Shown here: positions 17,568 through 26,352 of the stretch, piece by piece
How positions within the stretch are numbered: position 1 is the stretch's first letter
How the letters are laid out: every line of letters begins with the position of its first letter
DNA from: Skermanella aerolata KACC 11604
GTDB lineage: Bacteria; Pseudomonadota; Alphaproteobacteria; Azospirillales; Azospirillaceae
Assembly: GCF_000936425.1 (NCBI RefSeq)
Contig: NZ_AVFK01000002.1
Location: 372,001 to 436,000 of the forward strand
Direction: 5' to 3'
Length of the DNA stretch: 64,000 nucleotides
The notes under the pieces: model-generated
The model's database searches: none
What the model was told of the DNA's origin: nothing
Seen by the model: only the letters and a program-made list of their open reading frames with translations
Program-made: the position numbers and the translations under genes

Positions 17568-19019
17568 ATGAGGCAAAGGCGAAGGGCGGCTCTTCCGGTG
17601 CAATCGATGAACATCGACGCATATGACAAGGCCGCCGCCAAGGCGCACGCGCGTGCCGTCCAGCGAATCACTGGAGCCTTGGCGATAGCGGTGGTTCTGC
17701 TGATCCTTCTGCCCGTCATCGCGGCGCAGGCGGCGTCAGGTGCGCTTCCGGGAGCGGTGTTGCTACTCGGAGCGGCGACGGTCTGGCTGCTGTTCAGGCT
17801 GAGCAGCCTCACGAAGCGCTCCATCCAGACCGTGGACCTGCTGGTGGATGAGAGCAGGCGGCTGCGCGAAAGCGAAGAACGGTATCGAACGATCGTCACG
17901 GCAACCCCGGAGCTGGTGATGATCGCCCGCAACGGGCGGGTCGATTACGTCAACGGCAACGGCACGGCCATGCTTGGCGCCGAGTCGGACGACTTCATCC
18001 TGGCGCGCCCTGTTGCCAGCCTGTTGGGCGCCGGTACCTCGGCGGTCGATCGCGGTCACGTCCTTGCCGCCCTGTCGGCAGGTGCCGGGCTGCCCCGATG
18101 CGAAGTCTGGTTGTCCCGGTCGGACGGTACGGCATTCTGCGCCGAGTTGACAGGTGTGCCGCTTCCGTCGCCGACGGATCGCATGGTCCTGCTGATGGCA
18201 CGCGACGTCTCGGACCATCGTCGGATCGAGACATCGTTACGCGACGCAAAGGAGCAGGCCGAATTGGCCAACCGCACCAAGAGCCAGTTCCTCGCCAACA
18301 TGAGCCACGAATTGAGGACACCGCTCAACGCCATCATCGGCTTTTCGGAAATCATCGCCGACGACAGCTTCGGCCCGGACGGCCTGCCGATGTATACCGA
18401 ATATGCCCGCGATATCCGTGACAGCGGCAGGCATCTCCTGACCGTCATCAACGACATCCTGGACTATTCCCGGATCGATGCCGCCAAGACCGAGCTTTCC
18501 GACGACATCAACGACATCGGAGACGTCATATCTGCCTCGATTCGCGTCGTGATCAACCGTGCGGAGAGCGCCGGTGTTCAACTTCGCCAGTCCATCCATG
18601 AAGGACTTCCTCCCGTCGTCGCCGACACATTGAAACTCAAGCAGATCCTGCTCAACGTCTTGTCGAACGCGGTCAAGTTCACCGAAAGTGGCGGGAGCGT
18701 CATGGTGTCCGCCGGACTGGCGGCGGATGGCGGCGTCGATATCCAGGTCGAGGATACCGGCATCGGCATGAGCGAGGATGAACTGGCTCTCGCCTTTCAG
18801 CCCTTCGCCCAGGTCGAAAGCACGCTGAATCGCAAATACGAAGGGACGGGGCTGGGCTTGCCGATCACCAAGTCGTTGACCGAACTTCATGGCGGCAGCC
18901 TTGTCATCAAAAGTGCCCCGGGAGTCGGTACTTCGGTCACCGTCCACCTGCCGTCCAGCCGGGTCTTCCGGCAGTCGCCCGGCGGACAGCGGGAGCGCGT
19001 TAGCGGCTTCGTGGGCTGA
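17568..19019 (+). CDS. Membrane PAS sensor histidine kinase
   Basis: A hybrid-free histidine kinase of about 483 residues. Two N-terminal membrane helices (ALAIAVVLLILLPVIAAQAA and GAVLLLGAATVWLLF) enclose only a short loop, then a short coiled segment and a PAS domain (starting at ESEERYRTIVTATPELVMI). The HisKA box FLANMSHELRTPLNAIIGFS holds the phospho-acceptor histidine; the ATPase domain shows NVLSNAVKFT (N box), VEDTGIGM (G1) and GTGLGLPI (G2). No response regulator is adjacent. The start is uncertain between ATG 17568, a TTG at 17556 and ATG 17607. The last 20 bases overlap the convergent methyltransferase gene. Confidence 0.85.
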   Translation: MRQRRRAALPVQSMNIDAYDKAAAKAHARAVQRITGALAIAVVLLILLPVIAAQAASGALPGAVLLLGAATVWLLFRLSSLTKRSIQTVDLLVDESRRLRESEERYRTIVTATPELVMIARNGRVDYVNGNGTAMLGAESDDFILARPVASLLGAGTSAVDRGHVLAALSAGAGLPRCEVWLSRSDGTAFCAELTGVPLPSPTDRMVLLMARDVSDHRRIETSLRDAKEQAELANRTKSQFLANMSHELRTPLNAIIGFSEIIADDSFGPDGLPMYTEYARDIRDSGRHLLTVINDILDYSRIDAAKTELSDDINDIGDVISASIRVVINRAESAGVQLRQSIHEGLPPVVADTLKLKQILLNVLSNAVKFTESGGSVMVSAGLAADGGVDIQVEDTGIGMSEDELALAFQPFAQVESTLNRKYEGTGLGLPITKSLTELHGGSLVIKSAPGVGTSVTVHLPSSRVFRQSPGGQRERVSGFVG

Positions 19020-19611
19020 CAACCAGCAGCTTGACGACGTCACCCATGACGAACCGGTTCTCGACGACGGAAAGCCCGGCCTGTTCCAGATACGACTCGT
19101 ACCGTGCCGTGTAGCGAGCGGCGAAGGCGAAGTTCAGCCAGGGTGAGACGACCCGCATCATCAAGCGGACCGGCGCCTTCCGGGACAGCGTGTAGTCGAG
19201 GATGCGAATCGTCCCGGTCGGCTTGCAGATCCGGCTCAACTCGCGCAGCACAGGAAGTTGAAGCTCCTCCGGAAGGACGCAGAAGACCAAGGTAACTGCG
19301 ATGGCGTCGAAATGGTTGTCCGGAAAGCTGGTGCGGGTCAGGTCCATTTCCAGGAACTCGGCTTCGACGCCTTCCCGGACAGCCCGCTTCGCGGCGCGCG
19401 ACAGCATGGCAGGGCTGTTGTCGACCGCAACGATCGTTGCGTTTCGCGGATAGAATGGGATGTTGCATCCGGTGCCGGCCCCAGCATCCAGCACCAATCC
19501 GACCGAGCCTCGAAAGACTTCGCCCCTAAGCCTTCGCTTCCAGGAGACTTCATAGGCTTTATCCAGCACATCATACAGGGGAGCGATGCGCTCGTACTTC
19601 TGATAACTCAT
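19000..19611 (-). CDS. Class I SAM-dependent methyltransferase
   Basis: A 203-residue UbiE/Methyltransf_11-type enzyme. Motif I VLDAGAGTGCNIPFY (near 40-54) binds SAM, with the acidic loop VAVDNSPAML, the post-I FLEMDLTRTSFPDNHFDAI and motif III ICKPTGTIRILDY in the right order. The N-terminal YEKIAPLYDVLDKAYE-like start (here YERIAPLYDVLDKAYE) recalls phospholipid N-methyltransferases and menaquinone/ubiquinone methyltransferases, so a lipid or quinone substrate is possible but unproven. Its 3' end overlaps the convergent histidine kinase gene by 20 bases. No operon partner. Confidence 0.82.
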   Translation of the reverse strand: MSYQKYERIAPLYDVLDKAYEVSWKRRLRGEVFRGSVGLVLDAGAGTGCNIPFYPRNATIVAVDNSPAMLSRAAKRAVREGVEAEFLEMDLTRTSFPDNHFDAIAVTLVFCVLPEELQLPVLRELSRICKPTGTIRILDYTLSRKAPVRLMMRVVSPWLNFAFAARYTARYESYLEQAGLSVVENRFVMGDVVKLLVVSPRSR

Positions 19612-19730
19612 CGCCGGTCATCCTTTCCAGCAAGCGATCAGCCCTGTGGACTGCGCTGCGGATACCCGGTGTCGTCGTTTATGGCAAATGAACCTTTCTA
19701 TAACTTGGCGTTACAGGATTGGGGCAGGGG

Positions 19731-19892
19731 TCAGCGCTTGCCTCCGAGGATCAGGACGAAACGGTTGTTCGCTGTCATCGGAGGCCTGATTTTACGCAGC
19801 TGGTCTTCCTCCCGCTTTGCGAGCACGTCCTCGAGCTTGCGGATTGGCCGCAGAAGGTAGGGGCTGATGTTCAAGCTCGTCGTCTCGTCCAT
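19731..19892 (-). CDS. Small hypothetical protein (53 aa)
   Basis: A 53-residue frame starting MDETTSLNISPYLLRPIRKL and ending VLILGGKR. The block ISPYLLRPIRKLEDVLA resembles the start of short alphaproteobacterial proteins of unknown function in which a conserved LSPYL-RPLR-LEEVL core recurs; I recall this pattern but cannot verify it. The rest is charged and helical (KREEDQLRKIRPP). No strong ribosome site precedes the ATG, which lowers confidence. It lies alone between the methyltransferase and a small cysteine-rich protein. Confidence 0.45.
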   Translation of the reverse strand: MDETTSLNISPYLLRPIRKLEDVLAKREEDQLRKIRPPMTANNRFVLILGGKR

Positions 19893-20062
19893 GACACCAA
19901 CACATTTGGCAAGTGATAAAATTCCGTTAAATAATGGACCGCCAAGCGTGAGGACGTGAGCACGATTAGGTTTGGAAGCATGTGTTCTGACGGTTTAGCC
20001 ATCCGGGAAGCGGTGCTGAATATCCATCTCATCCGTTATTGCCGGGAATGGAGGGACCGCAC

Positions 20063-20254
20063 ATGAAAATCGTCGAACGTCGCCAAAGCGGCTATCTGAT
20101 GGAATGCGGCTGTGCTCGGGGTGGTCAATTCGTCCAGCACCGGCCGGCGCTGGCAAGCGAATGCCCCAAATGCGGCAAGATCGGCCTGATGACGCCTCTC
20201 GTCACCGAGTGGATGATGGCGCGAGACTCTGTAAAGCTGGACGCGGCCGACTGA
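20063..20254 (+). CDS. Small zinc-ribbon-like protein (63 aa)
   Basis: A 63-residue protein with four cysteines in two pairs, ECGCARGG and ECPKCGKIG, spaced like a short zinc ribbon. The ATG at 20063 follows GGAGGG by 8 bases, a strong site that fixes the start; the in-frame start at 20039 has none. The body MKIVERRQSGYLMECGC then a hydrophobic/basic middle suggests a small metal-binding cytoplasmic protein. I do not recognise a named family. A strong hairpin at 20273-20308 ends the transcript. Confidence 0.65.
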   Translation: MKIVERRQSGYLMECGCARGGQFVQHRPALASECPKCGKIGLMTPLVTEWMMARDSVKLDAAD

Positions 20255-20272
20255 CGGAAAACCTTGAAGTCA

Positions 20273-20308
20273 GGAAGGTATCGGGCCATCCACGGCCCGA
20301 TACCTTCC
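20273..20308. terminator. Bidirectional hairpin between convergent genes
   Basis: A perfect 15-bp stem pairs 20273-20287 with 20294-20308 around a 6-base loop, starting GGAAGGTATC. It sits between the zinc-ribbon protein gene and the ammonia-lyase gene, which converge. U-tracts are weak on both sides. Confidence 0.65.
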
Positions 20309-20319
20309 TACTCGTCCAG

Positions 20320-21321
20320 CTATCGTACGCTCGCCAGAGCCTTGGCATATACTTCCGGATCGACGTTGCCGCCGGAGCACACGACCGCGATGGTCCTGCC
20401 GCCAAGTTCCATCTTGGTCGACAAAACAGCCGCGAGCGCCACGGCGCCTCCCGGCTCGACGACCAGTTTGAAATTATCGCGGGCGATTGCCATGGCAGCC
20501 GCCACTTCGGCATCGGTGACCGCGAAGCCCCCCGACAGATGGGCCGAGTTGACCGCAAAGGTCAGTTCGCCCGGCATCGGCGCCAGCAACGCATCGCAGA
20601 AGGATGACGCTCCGGCGGCATTGCTCAGCCGCTCGCCGGCGGCGAGCGACCGCGCCGTATCGTCGAACCCTGCCGGTTCAACCGCATAGACCTTGGTGCC
20701 CGGGCTTCGCGCCGCAACCGCCAGCGCTATTCCGCCGATCATGCCGCCGCCGCCGCAAGGCGCCAGCACCGCGTCCAGGCCGTCACTTGCCGCCTTTGCC
20801 TGCTCGATCAGTTCCAGCCCGATGGTCCCCTGTCCCGCCATGATGTACGGATCGTCGTAAGGCCGTACCAAGGTGGCGCCGGTTTCAGCGGAGATACCGG
20901 CGCCGATGGCCTCCCGGTCTTCCTTCCACCTGTCGTACAGAACGACCCTAGCGCCCCATTCGCGGGTATTGGCGACCTTGATCGCCGGAGCGTCCGACGG
21001 CATCACGATGGTTGCCGGAAGCCCCAGCAGCCGCGCCGCGGCCGCTACCCCTTGCGCATGGTTGCCGGAAGAGAAAGCCACGACGCCACGTGGCCGCTCG
21101 GCTTCCGGAATAAGGCTCATGCGGTTGAAGGCTCCCCGGAACTTGAAGCTGCCAGTGCGCTGAAGCACTTCCGCCTTTACCAGCAGCCGGCCGCCAAGGC
21201 GGTCGTTCAGCAAGGGCGACTCCAGGAGGGGCGTCAGGACGGCTTGGCCGGCCAGACGGACGGCGGCGGCCTCGACGTCGGCAAAGGTCGGCAAGGTGGT
21301 GGAAATCATGTCGGCTACCAT
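20320..21321 (-). CDS. Threonine/serine dehydratase-like PLP ammonia-lyase
   Basis: A 333-residue fold-type II PLP enzyme without the regulatory ACT domain of biosynthetic IlvA, so it is of the catabolic or hydroxyaspartate type. The PLP lysine lies in TGSFKFRGAFNRM (near 58), followed by FSSGNHAQGVA, the phosphate-binding loop in APCGGGGMIGGIALA and the C-terminal CSGGNVDPE. It would deaminate L-threonine or L-serine, or L-threo-3-hydroxyaspartate, to a keto acid. Starts at 21321 and 21309 are both possible; neither has a strong ribosome site. It follows the haloacid dehalogenase gene by 16 bases, so it is probably the third gene of that operon. Confidence 0.85.
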   Translation of the reverse strand: MVADMISTTLPTFADVEAAAVRLAGQAVLTPLLESPLLNDRLGGRLLVKAEVLQRTGSFKFRGAFNRMSLIPEAERPRGVVAFSSGNHAQGVAAAARLLGLPATIVMPSDAPAIKVANTREWGARVVLYDRWKEDREAIGAGISAETGATLVRPYDDPYIMAGQGTIGLELIEQAKAASDGLDAVLAPCGGGGMIGGIALAVAARSPGTKVYAVEPAGFDDTARSLAAGERLSNAAGASSFCDALLAPMPGELTFAVNSAHLSGGFAVTDAEVAAAMAIARDNFKLVVEPGGAVALAAVLSTKMELGGRTIAVVCSGGNVDPEVYAKALASVR

Positions 21322-21337
21322 GAGAAACGGAGAAACG

Positions 21338-22057
21338 TCAGCGGGCGGCGGATGCGATCAGCGCCGGTAACTCCTCGAGTCCTTCCAGGACGACGCATGG
21401 CTCGCCCGGCAGACGGTCGCGCTCAAGCCCGAACCGGTTCAGCCACACCGTCTGGAACCCGAACGTTGCCGCGCCGGCCACATCCCATCCGTTGGAGGAA
21501 ACGAAGCAGATCCCATCGCGCCGGACACCCAGCCGGTCGCAGGCAAGCTGGTAAACCGATGGATCCGGTTTGTAAATGCCGACTTCTTCGATGGAGAGCA
21601 CAGCATCCAGGCTGCCGCCGATCCCTGCGCTGTCGACGCCGGCCTTCAGCATGGCGGGAGTGCCGTTGGACAGGATAGCGGTCCGGATCCCATCGGTGCG
21701 AAGCTGCATCAGTGCCGGCGCCACGTCCGGATAAGCATCCAGCGACAGGTAGGCGTCCATCAGCCGGGCCTTCAAGCCTTCGTCTTCCGGCAAACCGATG
21801 GCGCCGAATGCATGGTCCAGGGCATCGCGGGTCACGCCCCAGAAGTCCCGGTGCCGGTGCATCAGGCTGCGCAGCCACGTGTATTCGAGCTGCCGCTGAC
21901 GCCACAGGGCGCCTAGTTGCTCCGCCTTGCCGTCCAAATCCCGAGACAGGCGGGCGGTTGCCGACCGGACGTCGAGCAAGGTTCCGTAAGCATCGAAGAC
22001 GCATACCTCGATGGCCGCAAGTGACCCAGCCGCATGTTCCATTCCCGCCTGTTCCAT
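21338..22057 (-). CDS. Haloacid dehalogenase, type II
   Basis: A 239-residue HAD-superfamily hydrolase of the L-2-haloacid dehalogenase type. The nucleophile aspartate is in CVFDAYGTLLDV (residues 19-30); LSNGTPAML holds motif II, the lysine is in EEVGIYKPDPSVY, and the final acidic/asparagine motif is FVSSNGWDVAGA, with the SNGWD typical of dehalogenases rather than phosphatases. It would replace halogen of 2-haloacids by hydroxyl, or act on a natural analogue. The ATG at 22057 overlaps the transglycosylase stop (TGATG), a coupled start, with GGAGGA a little far upstream. An in-frame ATG at 22042 is an alternative. Confidence 0.88.
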   Translation of the reverse strand: MEQAGMEHAAGSLAAIEVCVFDAYGTLLDVRSATARLSRDLDGKAEQLGALWRQRQLEYTWLRSLMHRHRDFWGVTRDALDHAFGAIGLPEDEGLKARLMDAYLSLDAYPDVAPALMQLRTDGIRTAILSNGTPAMLKAGVDSAGIGGSLDAVLSIEEVGIYKPDPSVYQLACDRLGVRRDGICFVSSNGWDVAGAATFGFQTVWLNRFGLERDRLPGEPCVVLEGLEELPALIASAAR

Positions 22058-24000
22058 CAGCGTCTCAGATCCTCCTCCAGCAGAAGCTTGGCGTGCCCCC
22101 CGTCCATGCGGGCACGATAGATATGGACGGCTTCCATCACCCGCTGGACATAATTGCGCGTCTCGTAGATCGGAATCAACTCGATCCAGTCGACGACGTC
22201 GACACCCTCGGCCCGGGGATCCCCGTTGGTCTGAAGCCACTCCCTGACACGACCGGGACCGGCATTGTACGCGGCGATGGCGAGGACGTAGGAGCCGTTG
22301 AAGCGGTCTATCAGCTCCCGCATATAGGCGCTGCCTAAAGCTATGTTGTAGGTCGGGTCAGACGTCAGGCGGCTGTTGGTGTGCTGCATCCCAAGCTGGC
22401 CGGCGACCTGTTTCGCCGTCGCCGGCATCAGCTGCATCAGGCCACGGGCGCCCGCAGGGCTGACGGCATTCTCGTTGAACGTGCTTTCCTGCCTGATGAG
22501 GGAGTGGACCAGCGCCGGTTCCAGCCATCCCAGATCAGGCATGCTCACTACAGGATAGCCCGCATTGATCAAGGTGACGCCATCCTGGACCGCCTGCTTG
22601 GCGACGGTGACCGCCAGATCGGGCCGGACGAGGTCCTGGGCAAGCCGCGTCACCAGGGCATAGTCCTGCGCCGTCTTCGCGTTCGATCCCAAGCGACGGA
22701 CGAAGATGCCTTCGCGGTCGGCTACGGGATCGATCAGGTTCAGCATCCGGGCGAGTCGCGGCAGCTCCGCCGCATTGAAGGCGGCGACCGCGTCCTGCCC
22801 GATCCGGGCGTCGCCGGGAACCGCCGCATCGTTGGTGTTGCGCACCCGCTTCCGGGCAAGCTGGCCGTAGAAGGTCGTTACATGCTCGCCCGCCAGATCG
22901 TACCATCTACGCGCCTGATCGGGCTGCTTCAGGTCCTCCGCCGCGCGTCCGGCCCAATATGCGCCGCGTGACCGGCTGATCGGCGCGCTGACGGCAGCGT
23001 ATAACTGCTCGAAGTGCTTCAGGGCCTCCTGCGGCTTGTTGAGGAACCGGAGGGCCAACCAGCCGGCCAGGAACTCGGCTTGGGAAAGGGCGAGCCCGTC
23101 CTTTTGCCCGCTGTTGCGGGCAATCCGGTAGGCTTCCGCGTAGTTGCCCTTCTCGATGCTGCGGCGGGCGAGGATATGCATCTCGCTCCACCACGCGGCC
23201 GGACGGACCATATCGGCCGGCCTGTTCATCAGGATATCGAGCGCGCCGTCGTCCATGTCCTTCCGGCGGCGCCAGCGTGCCCGCTCATAGAGCAGGCCCG
23301 GATCGCTCTGAAGACTGGGCGGCACCTTGTTCAGCACCGTATCGACATTGCCTTTCTTCATGTTGGCGAGGAACAGGCGCGCCTCGGCCAGCGCCTGATG
23401 GCCGCCGTCGATAAGGCTGAACATCCGGCGGGCCGCCGCTTCCTCGTTGTCCCAGACAAGCCGGTCCAGCCGTGCGATATGATCGCGCGGACGCAGCAGG
23501 TCGCCGAAGCGGGCGCGCAAGTCCATCTCCTCCGTGGCGCCGAACCCGCCGGAAACCCAGCGCTCGCGCACCAATTCGGTGGCTTCGCGGGTCTTGCCGT
23601 CGTTCAGAAGGACGGTCGCGTAACGCAGCACGCCCCCTCCCGTAAGCGGCGGATACTTGCCGAACCAGGCCTTGACGTCACCGTCCGGCATCCAAAGCGG
23701 CATCGCCATTTCGGCGCTTCGGCGCAGCGTGTTCAGGTTGGGCCATTCGGGGTTGCGGCGGATGAAATCGGCGATCGCCTCGAAGCCGGCATCCGTGTCG
23801 CTTCGTGCCATGTCGAGCCACTGGATGGCCTTGGCCGGCAACTTCTCACCCGCCTGAGATGCGATGGCATTCGCTTCCGGCCACCGCGCTGCCTCCGCTG
23901 CCTTGAAAGCTGCCCGATACAATCCCAAATCTCGCTCGCTGAGACCGTCGGCCGCCGCAAGGCCGGCGGTTCCCAGCATGAGGGAAAATCCTATCACCAT
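22057..24000 (-). CDS. Soluble lytic murein transglycosylase
   Basis: A 647-residue periplasmic enzyme of the Slt70 family that cuts peptidoglycan glycan strands to 1,6-anhydro ends. A signal peptide (MVIGFSLMLGTAGLAAADG) is followed by a long alpha-superhelical U domain (to about residue 470), then the lysozyme-like domain with catalytic glutamate in IRQESTFNENAVSPAGARGL (near 500), the MQLMPATA block and the AYNAGPGRVREW motif. The ATG at 24000 gives this clean signal peptide; the frame runs on upstream into sequence antisense to dapA, which is not plausible coding. It is divergent from dapA by 87 bases. Confidence 0.92.
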   Translation of the reverse strand: MVIGFSLMLGTAGLAAADGLSERDLGLYRAAFKAAEAARWPEANAIASQAGEKLPAKAIQWLDMARSDTDAGFEAIADFIRRNPEWPNLNTLRRSAEMAMPLWMPDGDVKAWFGKYPPLTGGGVLRYATVLLNDGKTREATELVRERWVSGGFGATEEMDLRARFGDLLRPRDHIARLDRLVWDNEEAAARRMFSLIDGGHQALAEARLFLANMKKGNVDTVLNKVPPSLQSDPGLLYERARWRRRKDMDDGALDILMNRPADMVRPAAWWSEMHILARRSIEKGNYAEAYRIARNSGQKDGLALSQAEFLAGWLALRFLNKPQEALKHFEQLYAAVSAPISRSRGAYWAGRAAEDLKQPDQARRWYDLAGEHVTTFYGQLARKRVRNTNDAAVPGDARIGQDAVAAFNAAELPRLARMLNLIDPVADREGIFVRRLGSNAKTAQDYALVTRLAQDLVRPDLAVTVAKQAVQDGVTLINAGYPVVSMPDLGWLEPALVHSLIRQESTFNENAVSPAGARGLMQLMPATAKQVAGQLGMQHTNSRLTSDPTYNIALGSAYMRELIDRFNGSYVLAIAAYNAGPGRVREWLQTNGDPRAEGVDVVDWIELIPIYETRNYVQRVMEAVHIYRARMDGGHAKLLLEEDLRR

Positions 24001-24087
24001 TGTTTGGATCAGGCGGGCGCACTTGCCGTTATGCGGCTTGGCGGGTAAGGTGCGCGCCTCATTTATTCTGCCCGCACGGAGGTTGGT

Positions 24088-24963
24088 ATGTTCTCGGGGT
24101 CCATCGTTGCTCTCTTGACACCATTCAAGAACGGCAAAGTCGACGAGAAAGCCTTCCAGTCCTTCGTCGACTGGCAGATCAACCAAGGCACCAGCGGCCT
24201 TGTTCCGGTCGGTACGACAGGCGAGTCGCCCACGCTCTCCCATGAAGAGCACATGCGCGTGGTCGAGCTTTGCGTCGAGGCCGCGGCCGGACGCGTTCCC
24301 GTTATTGCCGGGGCCGGCTCCAACTCTACCGCCGAGGCGGTCGCTTTCACCCGTCATGCCAAGCAGGCGGGCGCGGATGCGGTGCTGCAAGTCACGCCCT
24401 ACTACAACAAGCCCACCCAGGAAGGTCTTTATCAGCATTATAAGGCGATCCATGATGCTGCCGAGATCCCGATCGTCATCTATAATATACCGGGTCGCAG
24501 CGTGATCGACATGTCGGTCTCGACCATGGCTCGTCTCGCCAAGCTACCCAATATCGTTGGCGTCAAGGATGCCACAGCCGATTTAACCAGACCGTTAAGG
24601 ACACGTCTCGAAATTGGCCCTGAGTTCTGCCAGCTGACGGGTGAGGACGCCAGCGTCGTCGCGTTCCTGGCCCAGGGCGGGCACGGATGCATTTCCGTCA
24701 CCGGAAACGTGGCGCCGGCTCAATCGGCCCAGCTTCATGCCGCCTGGCAGGCGAAGGATTGGGCTACCGTGGAGCGGCTGCGCGACCAGTTGATGCCGCT
24801 TCATAACGCGCTCTTCCTGGAAACCAGCCCGGCACCGGTCAAGTATGCCGCCAGCCTGCTCGGGATCTGCTCGGAAGAGTTGCGGCTGCCGGTCGTTCCG
24901 GTAACCGAGGCGACACGGGTAGCGGTGCGTGAAGCGATGGTAAAGGCGGGTGTGCTCAACTGA
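24088..24963 (+). CDS. dapA: 4-hydroxy-tetrahydrodipicolinate synthase
   Basis: DapA condenses pyruvate with aspartate semialdehyde in lysine and diaminopimelate synthesis. It has 291 residues, a full-length TIM barrel. [15 protein letters not shown] near 40-55, the catalytic tyrosine in VIYNIPGR and the Schiff-base lysine in GVKDATADL near 160 are all present. The ATG has ACGGAGG about 7 bases upstream. Lysine feedback contacts cannot be judged by eye. It is followed by smpB 38 bases later, a common alphaproteobacterial order, and is divergent from the transglycosylase, linking cell-wall precursor synthesis and turnover. Confidence 0.95.
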   Translation: MFSGSIVALLTPFKNGKVDEKAFQSFVDWQINQGTSGLVPVGTTGESPTLSHEEHMRVVELCVEAAAGRVPVIAGAGSNSTAEAVAFTRHAKQAGADAVLQVTPYYNKPTQEGLYQHYKAIHDAAEIPIVIYNIPGRSVIDMSVSTMARLAKLPNIVGVKDATADLTRPLRTRLEIGPEFCQLTGEDASVVAFLAQGGHGCISVTGNVAPAQSAQLHAAWQAKDWATVERLRDQLMPLHNALFLETSPAPVKYAASLLGICSEELRLPVVPVTEATRVAVREAMVKAGVLN

Positions 24964-25001
24964 GCAAAACTGTCTGACGAACAAGAAGAAGAGGAAGCAC
25001 T

Positions 25002-25490
25002 ATGGCTAAGCCGGGTCCTGTTTCGGGCCGGATCGCGGCTCAGAACCGCCGCGCCCGGTTCGATTACTTCATCGATGAGACCCTTGAAGCGGGAATCATG
25101 CTGGTCGGAACGGAGGTCAAGTCCCTCCGCTCCGGCAAAGGGAGCATTGCCGAATCCTATGCGGGCGAGCAGAACGGCGCGCTTTATCTGGTGAATGCCT
25201 ATATTCCGGAATACCAGTTGGCGGGCCAGTATTACCAGCACGAAACCAAGCGGCCGCGCAAGTTGCTGGTCCACAAGCGGGAAATGAACCGCCTGATGGG
25301 CGCCATCAAGCGCGAAGGCGTCACGGTCGTACCGTTGTCGATTTACTTCAACGAACGCGGGATAGCCAAAGTCGAACTTGGGGTTGGACGCGGCAAGAAG
25401 AAGGGCGACAAGCGCGCCGCGGAGAAAGATCGTGACTGGCAACGCGACAAAGCGCGTGTAATACGCAGCAAAGGCAAGGATTTCGACTGA
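25002..25490 (+). CDS. smpB: SsrA-binding protein
   Basis: SmpB binds tmRNA and brings it to ribosomes stalled on broken mRNA, the core of trans-translation. It has 162 residues with the OB-fold core ([20 protein letters not shown]), the [20 protein letters not shown] segment and the basic C-terminal tail ([19 protein letters not shown]) that enters the decoding centre. ATG at 25002 with a GAGGA-type site. It lies downstream of dapA and converges with the NYN-domain gene; a strong hairpin separates them. The tmRNA gene itself was not found in this window. Confidence 0.96.
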   Translation: MAKPGPVSGRIAAQNRRARFDYFIDETLEAGIMLVGTEVKSLRSGKGSIAESYAGEQNGALYLVNAYIPEYQLAGQYYQHETKRPRKLLVHKREMNRLMGAIKREGVTVVPLSIYFNERGIAKVELGVGRGKKKGDKRAAEKDRDWQRDKARVIRSKGKDFD

Positions 25491-25550
25491 ACTCGGGACT
25501 TGTCGCGACCGAGGCGGTCTTGATGAGATCTCAAAGTATCGTCAAAGAAA

Positions 25551-25578
25551 CAGGGCGCGGCCGAAATGCCGCGCCCTG
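25551..25578. terminator. Bidirectional intrinsic terminator
   Basis: CAGGGCGCGGC (25551-25561) pairs perfectly with GCCGCGCCCTG (25568-25578) around a 6-base loop. Plus-strand is followed by TTCTGTTC and minus-strand by TTTCTTTG. It separates convergent smpB and the NYN gene. Confidence 0.8.
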
Positions 25579-25605
25579 TTCTGTTCAGTCCACCTGCGAA
25601 GTATA

Positions 25606-26190
25606 TCAGGCTGTTTCGTACATGTTGCCGTGCGGATCGCTCGACGGCGGATCACGGTGCTGATGCACCCGTGCGATCGAGGGCGAAAGGTCCTGAAGTT
25701 CGATGAAGTTGTCAGCTTGGCGGCGGAGTTCGTCGGCGACCATCGGCGGCTGGCTGCGCACGGTGCTGATGACCGACACCCGAACGCCCTTGCGCTGAAC
25801 CGCATCGACCAACCGGCGGAAGTCACCGTCGCCCGAGAACAGCAGTATATGATCGACGTGTTCGGCCATCTCCATAACGTCGATGGCCAGTTCGATGTCC
25901 ATGTTGCCCTTGATCTTGCGGCGGCCGGACGCGTCCGTGAATTCCTTGGTCGGCTTGGTTACCATGGTATATCCATTGTAGTCCAACCAATCGACCAGTG
26001 GGCGTATCGGAGAATATTCCTGATCTTCTACAAGGGCGGTGTAGTAAAAAGCTCTGACTAGGCGCCCTTTAGATGCAAACAGATCCAGCAAACGTTTGTA
26101 GTCGATATCAAACCCCAGCGCTCTCGCGGCCGCATATAAATTTGCTCCGTCAATGAACATCGCGATACGTTCTTCTTGATAGAAAATCAT
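25606..26190 (-). CDS. NYN-domain (LabA/DUF88-like) putative ribonuclease
   Basis: A 194-residue protein of the NYN family, a PIN-like RNase fold. The acidic catalytic set is visible: D14 in FIDGANLY, D98 in GNMDIELAIDV, and D121/D123 in LFSGDGDFRRLV. Family members cleave RNA with a metal ion, although few bacterial ones have known targets. ATG at 26190 has AAGG about 7 bases upstream. The C-terminus (HQHRDPPSSDPHGNMYETA) looks disordered. It converges with smpB and is divergent from folK. RNase activity is inferred from the fold; the trans-translation neighbour may hint at RNA quality control but proves nothing. Confidence 0.85.
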   Translation of the reverse strand: MIFYQEERIAMFIDGANLYAAARALGFDIDYKRLLDLFASKGRLVRAFYYTALVEDQEYSPIRPLVDWLDYNGYTMVTKPTKEFTDASGRRKIKGNMDIELAIDVMEMAEHVDHILLFSGDGDFRRLVDAVQRKGVRVSVISTVRSQPPMVADELRRQADNFIELQDLSPSIARVHQHRDPPSSDPHGNMYETA

Positions 26191-26352
26191 CTTAGAACCT
26201 TTTTTGACTATAATGGTTATCGTCGGCCGGCCAATTTTGTTTTAACCGCCCCTGTGGCTATGAGAGGAGGCATTAATGTCACATTGGCCACCATGTAGAG
26301 ATAGGGCAATGCTTGCGAACAGACAAGAGGTTCGCTGGAGGATGCAGCAAAA

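Noticed and set aside
22057-24453. Longer transglycosylase start at 24453
   Set aside because: Would place 151 codons antisense to dapA before the signal peptide; ATG 24000 gives a clean signal peptide.
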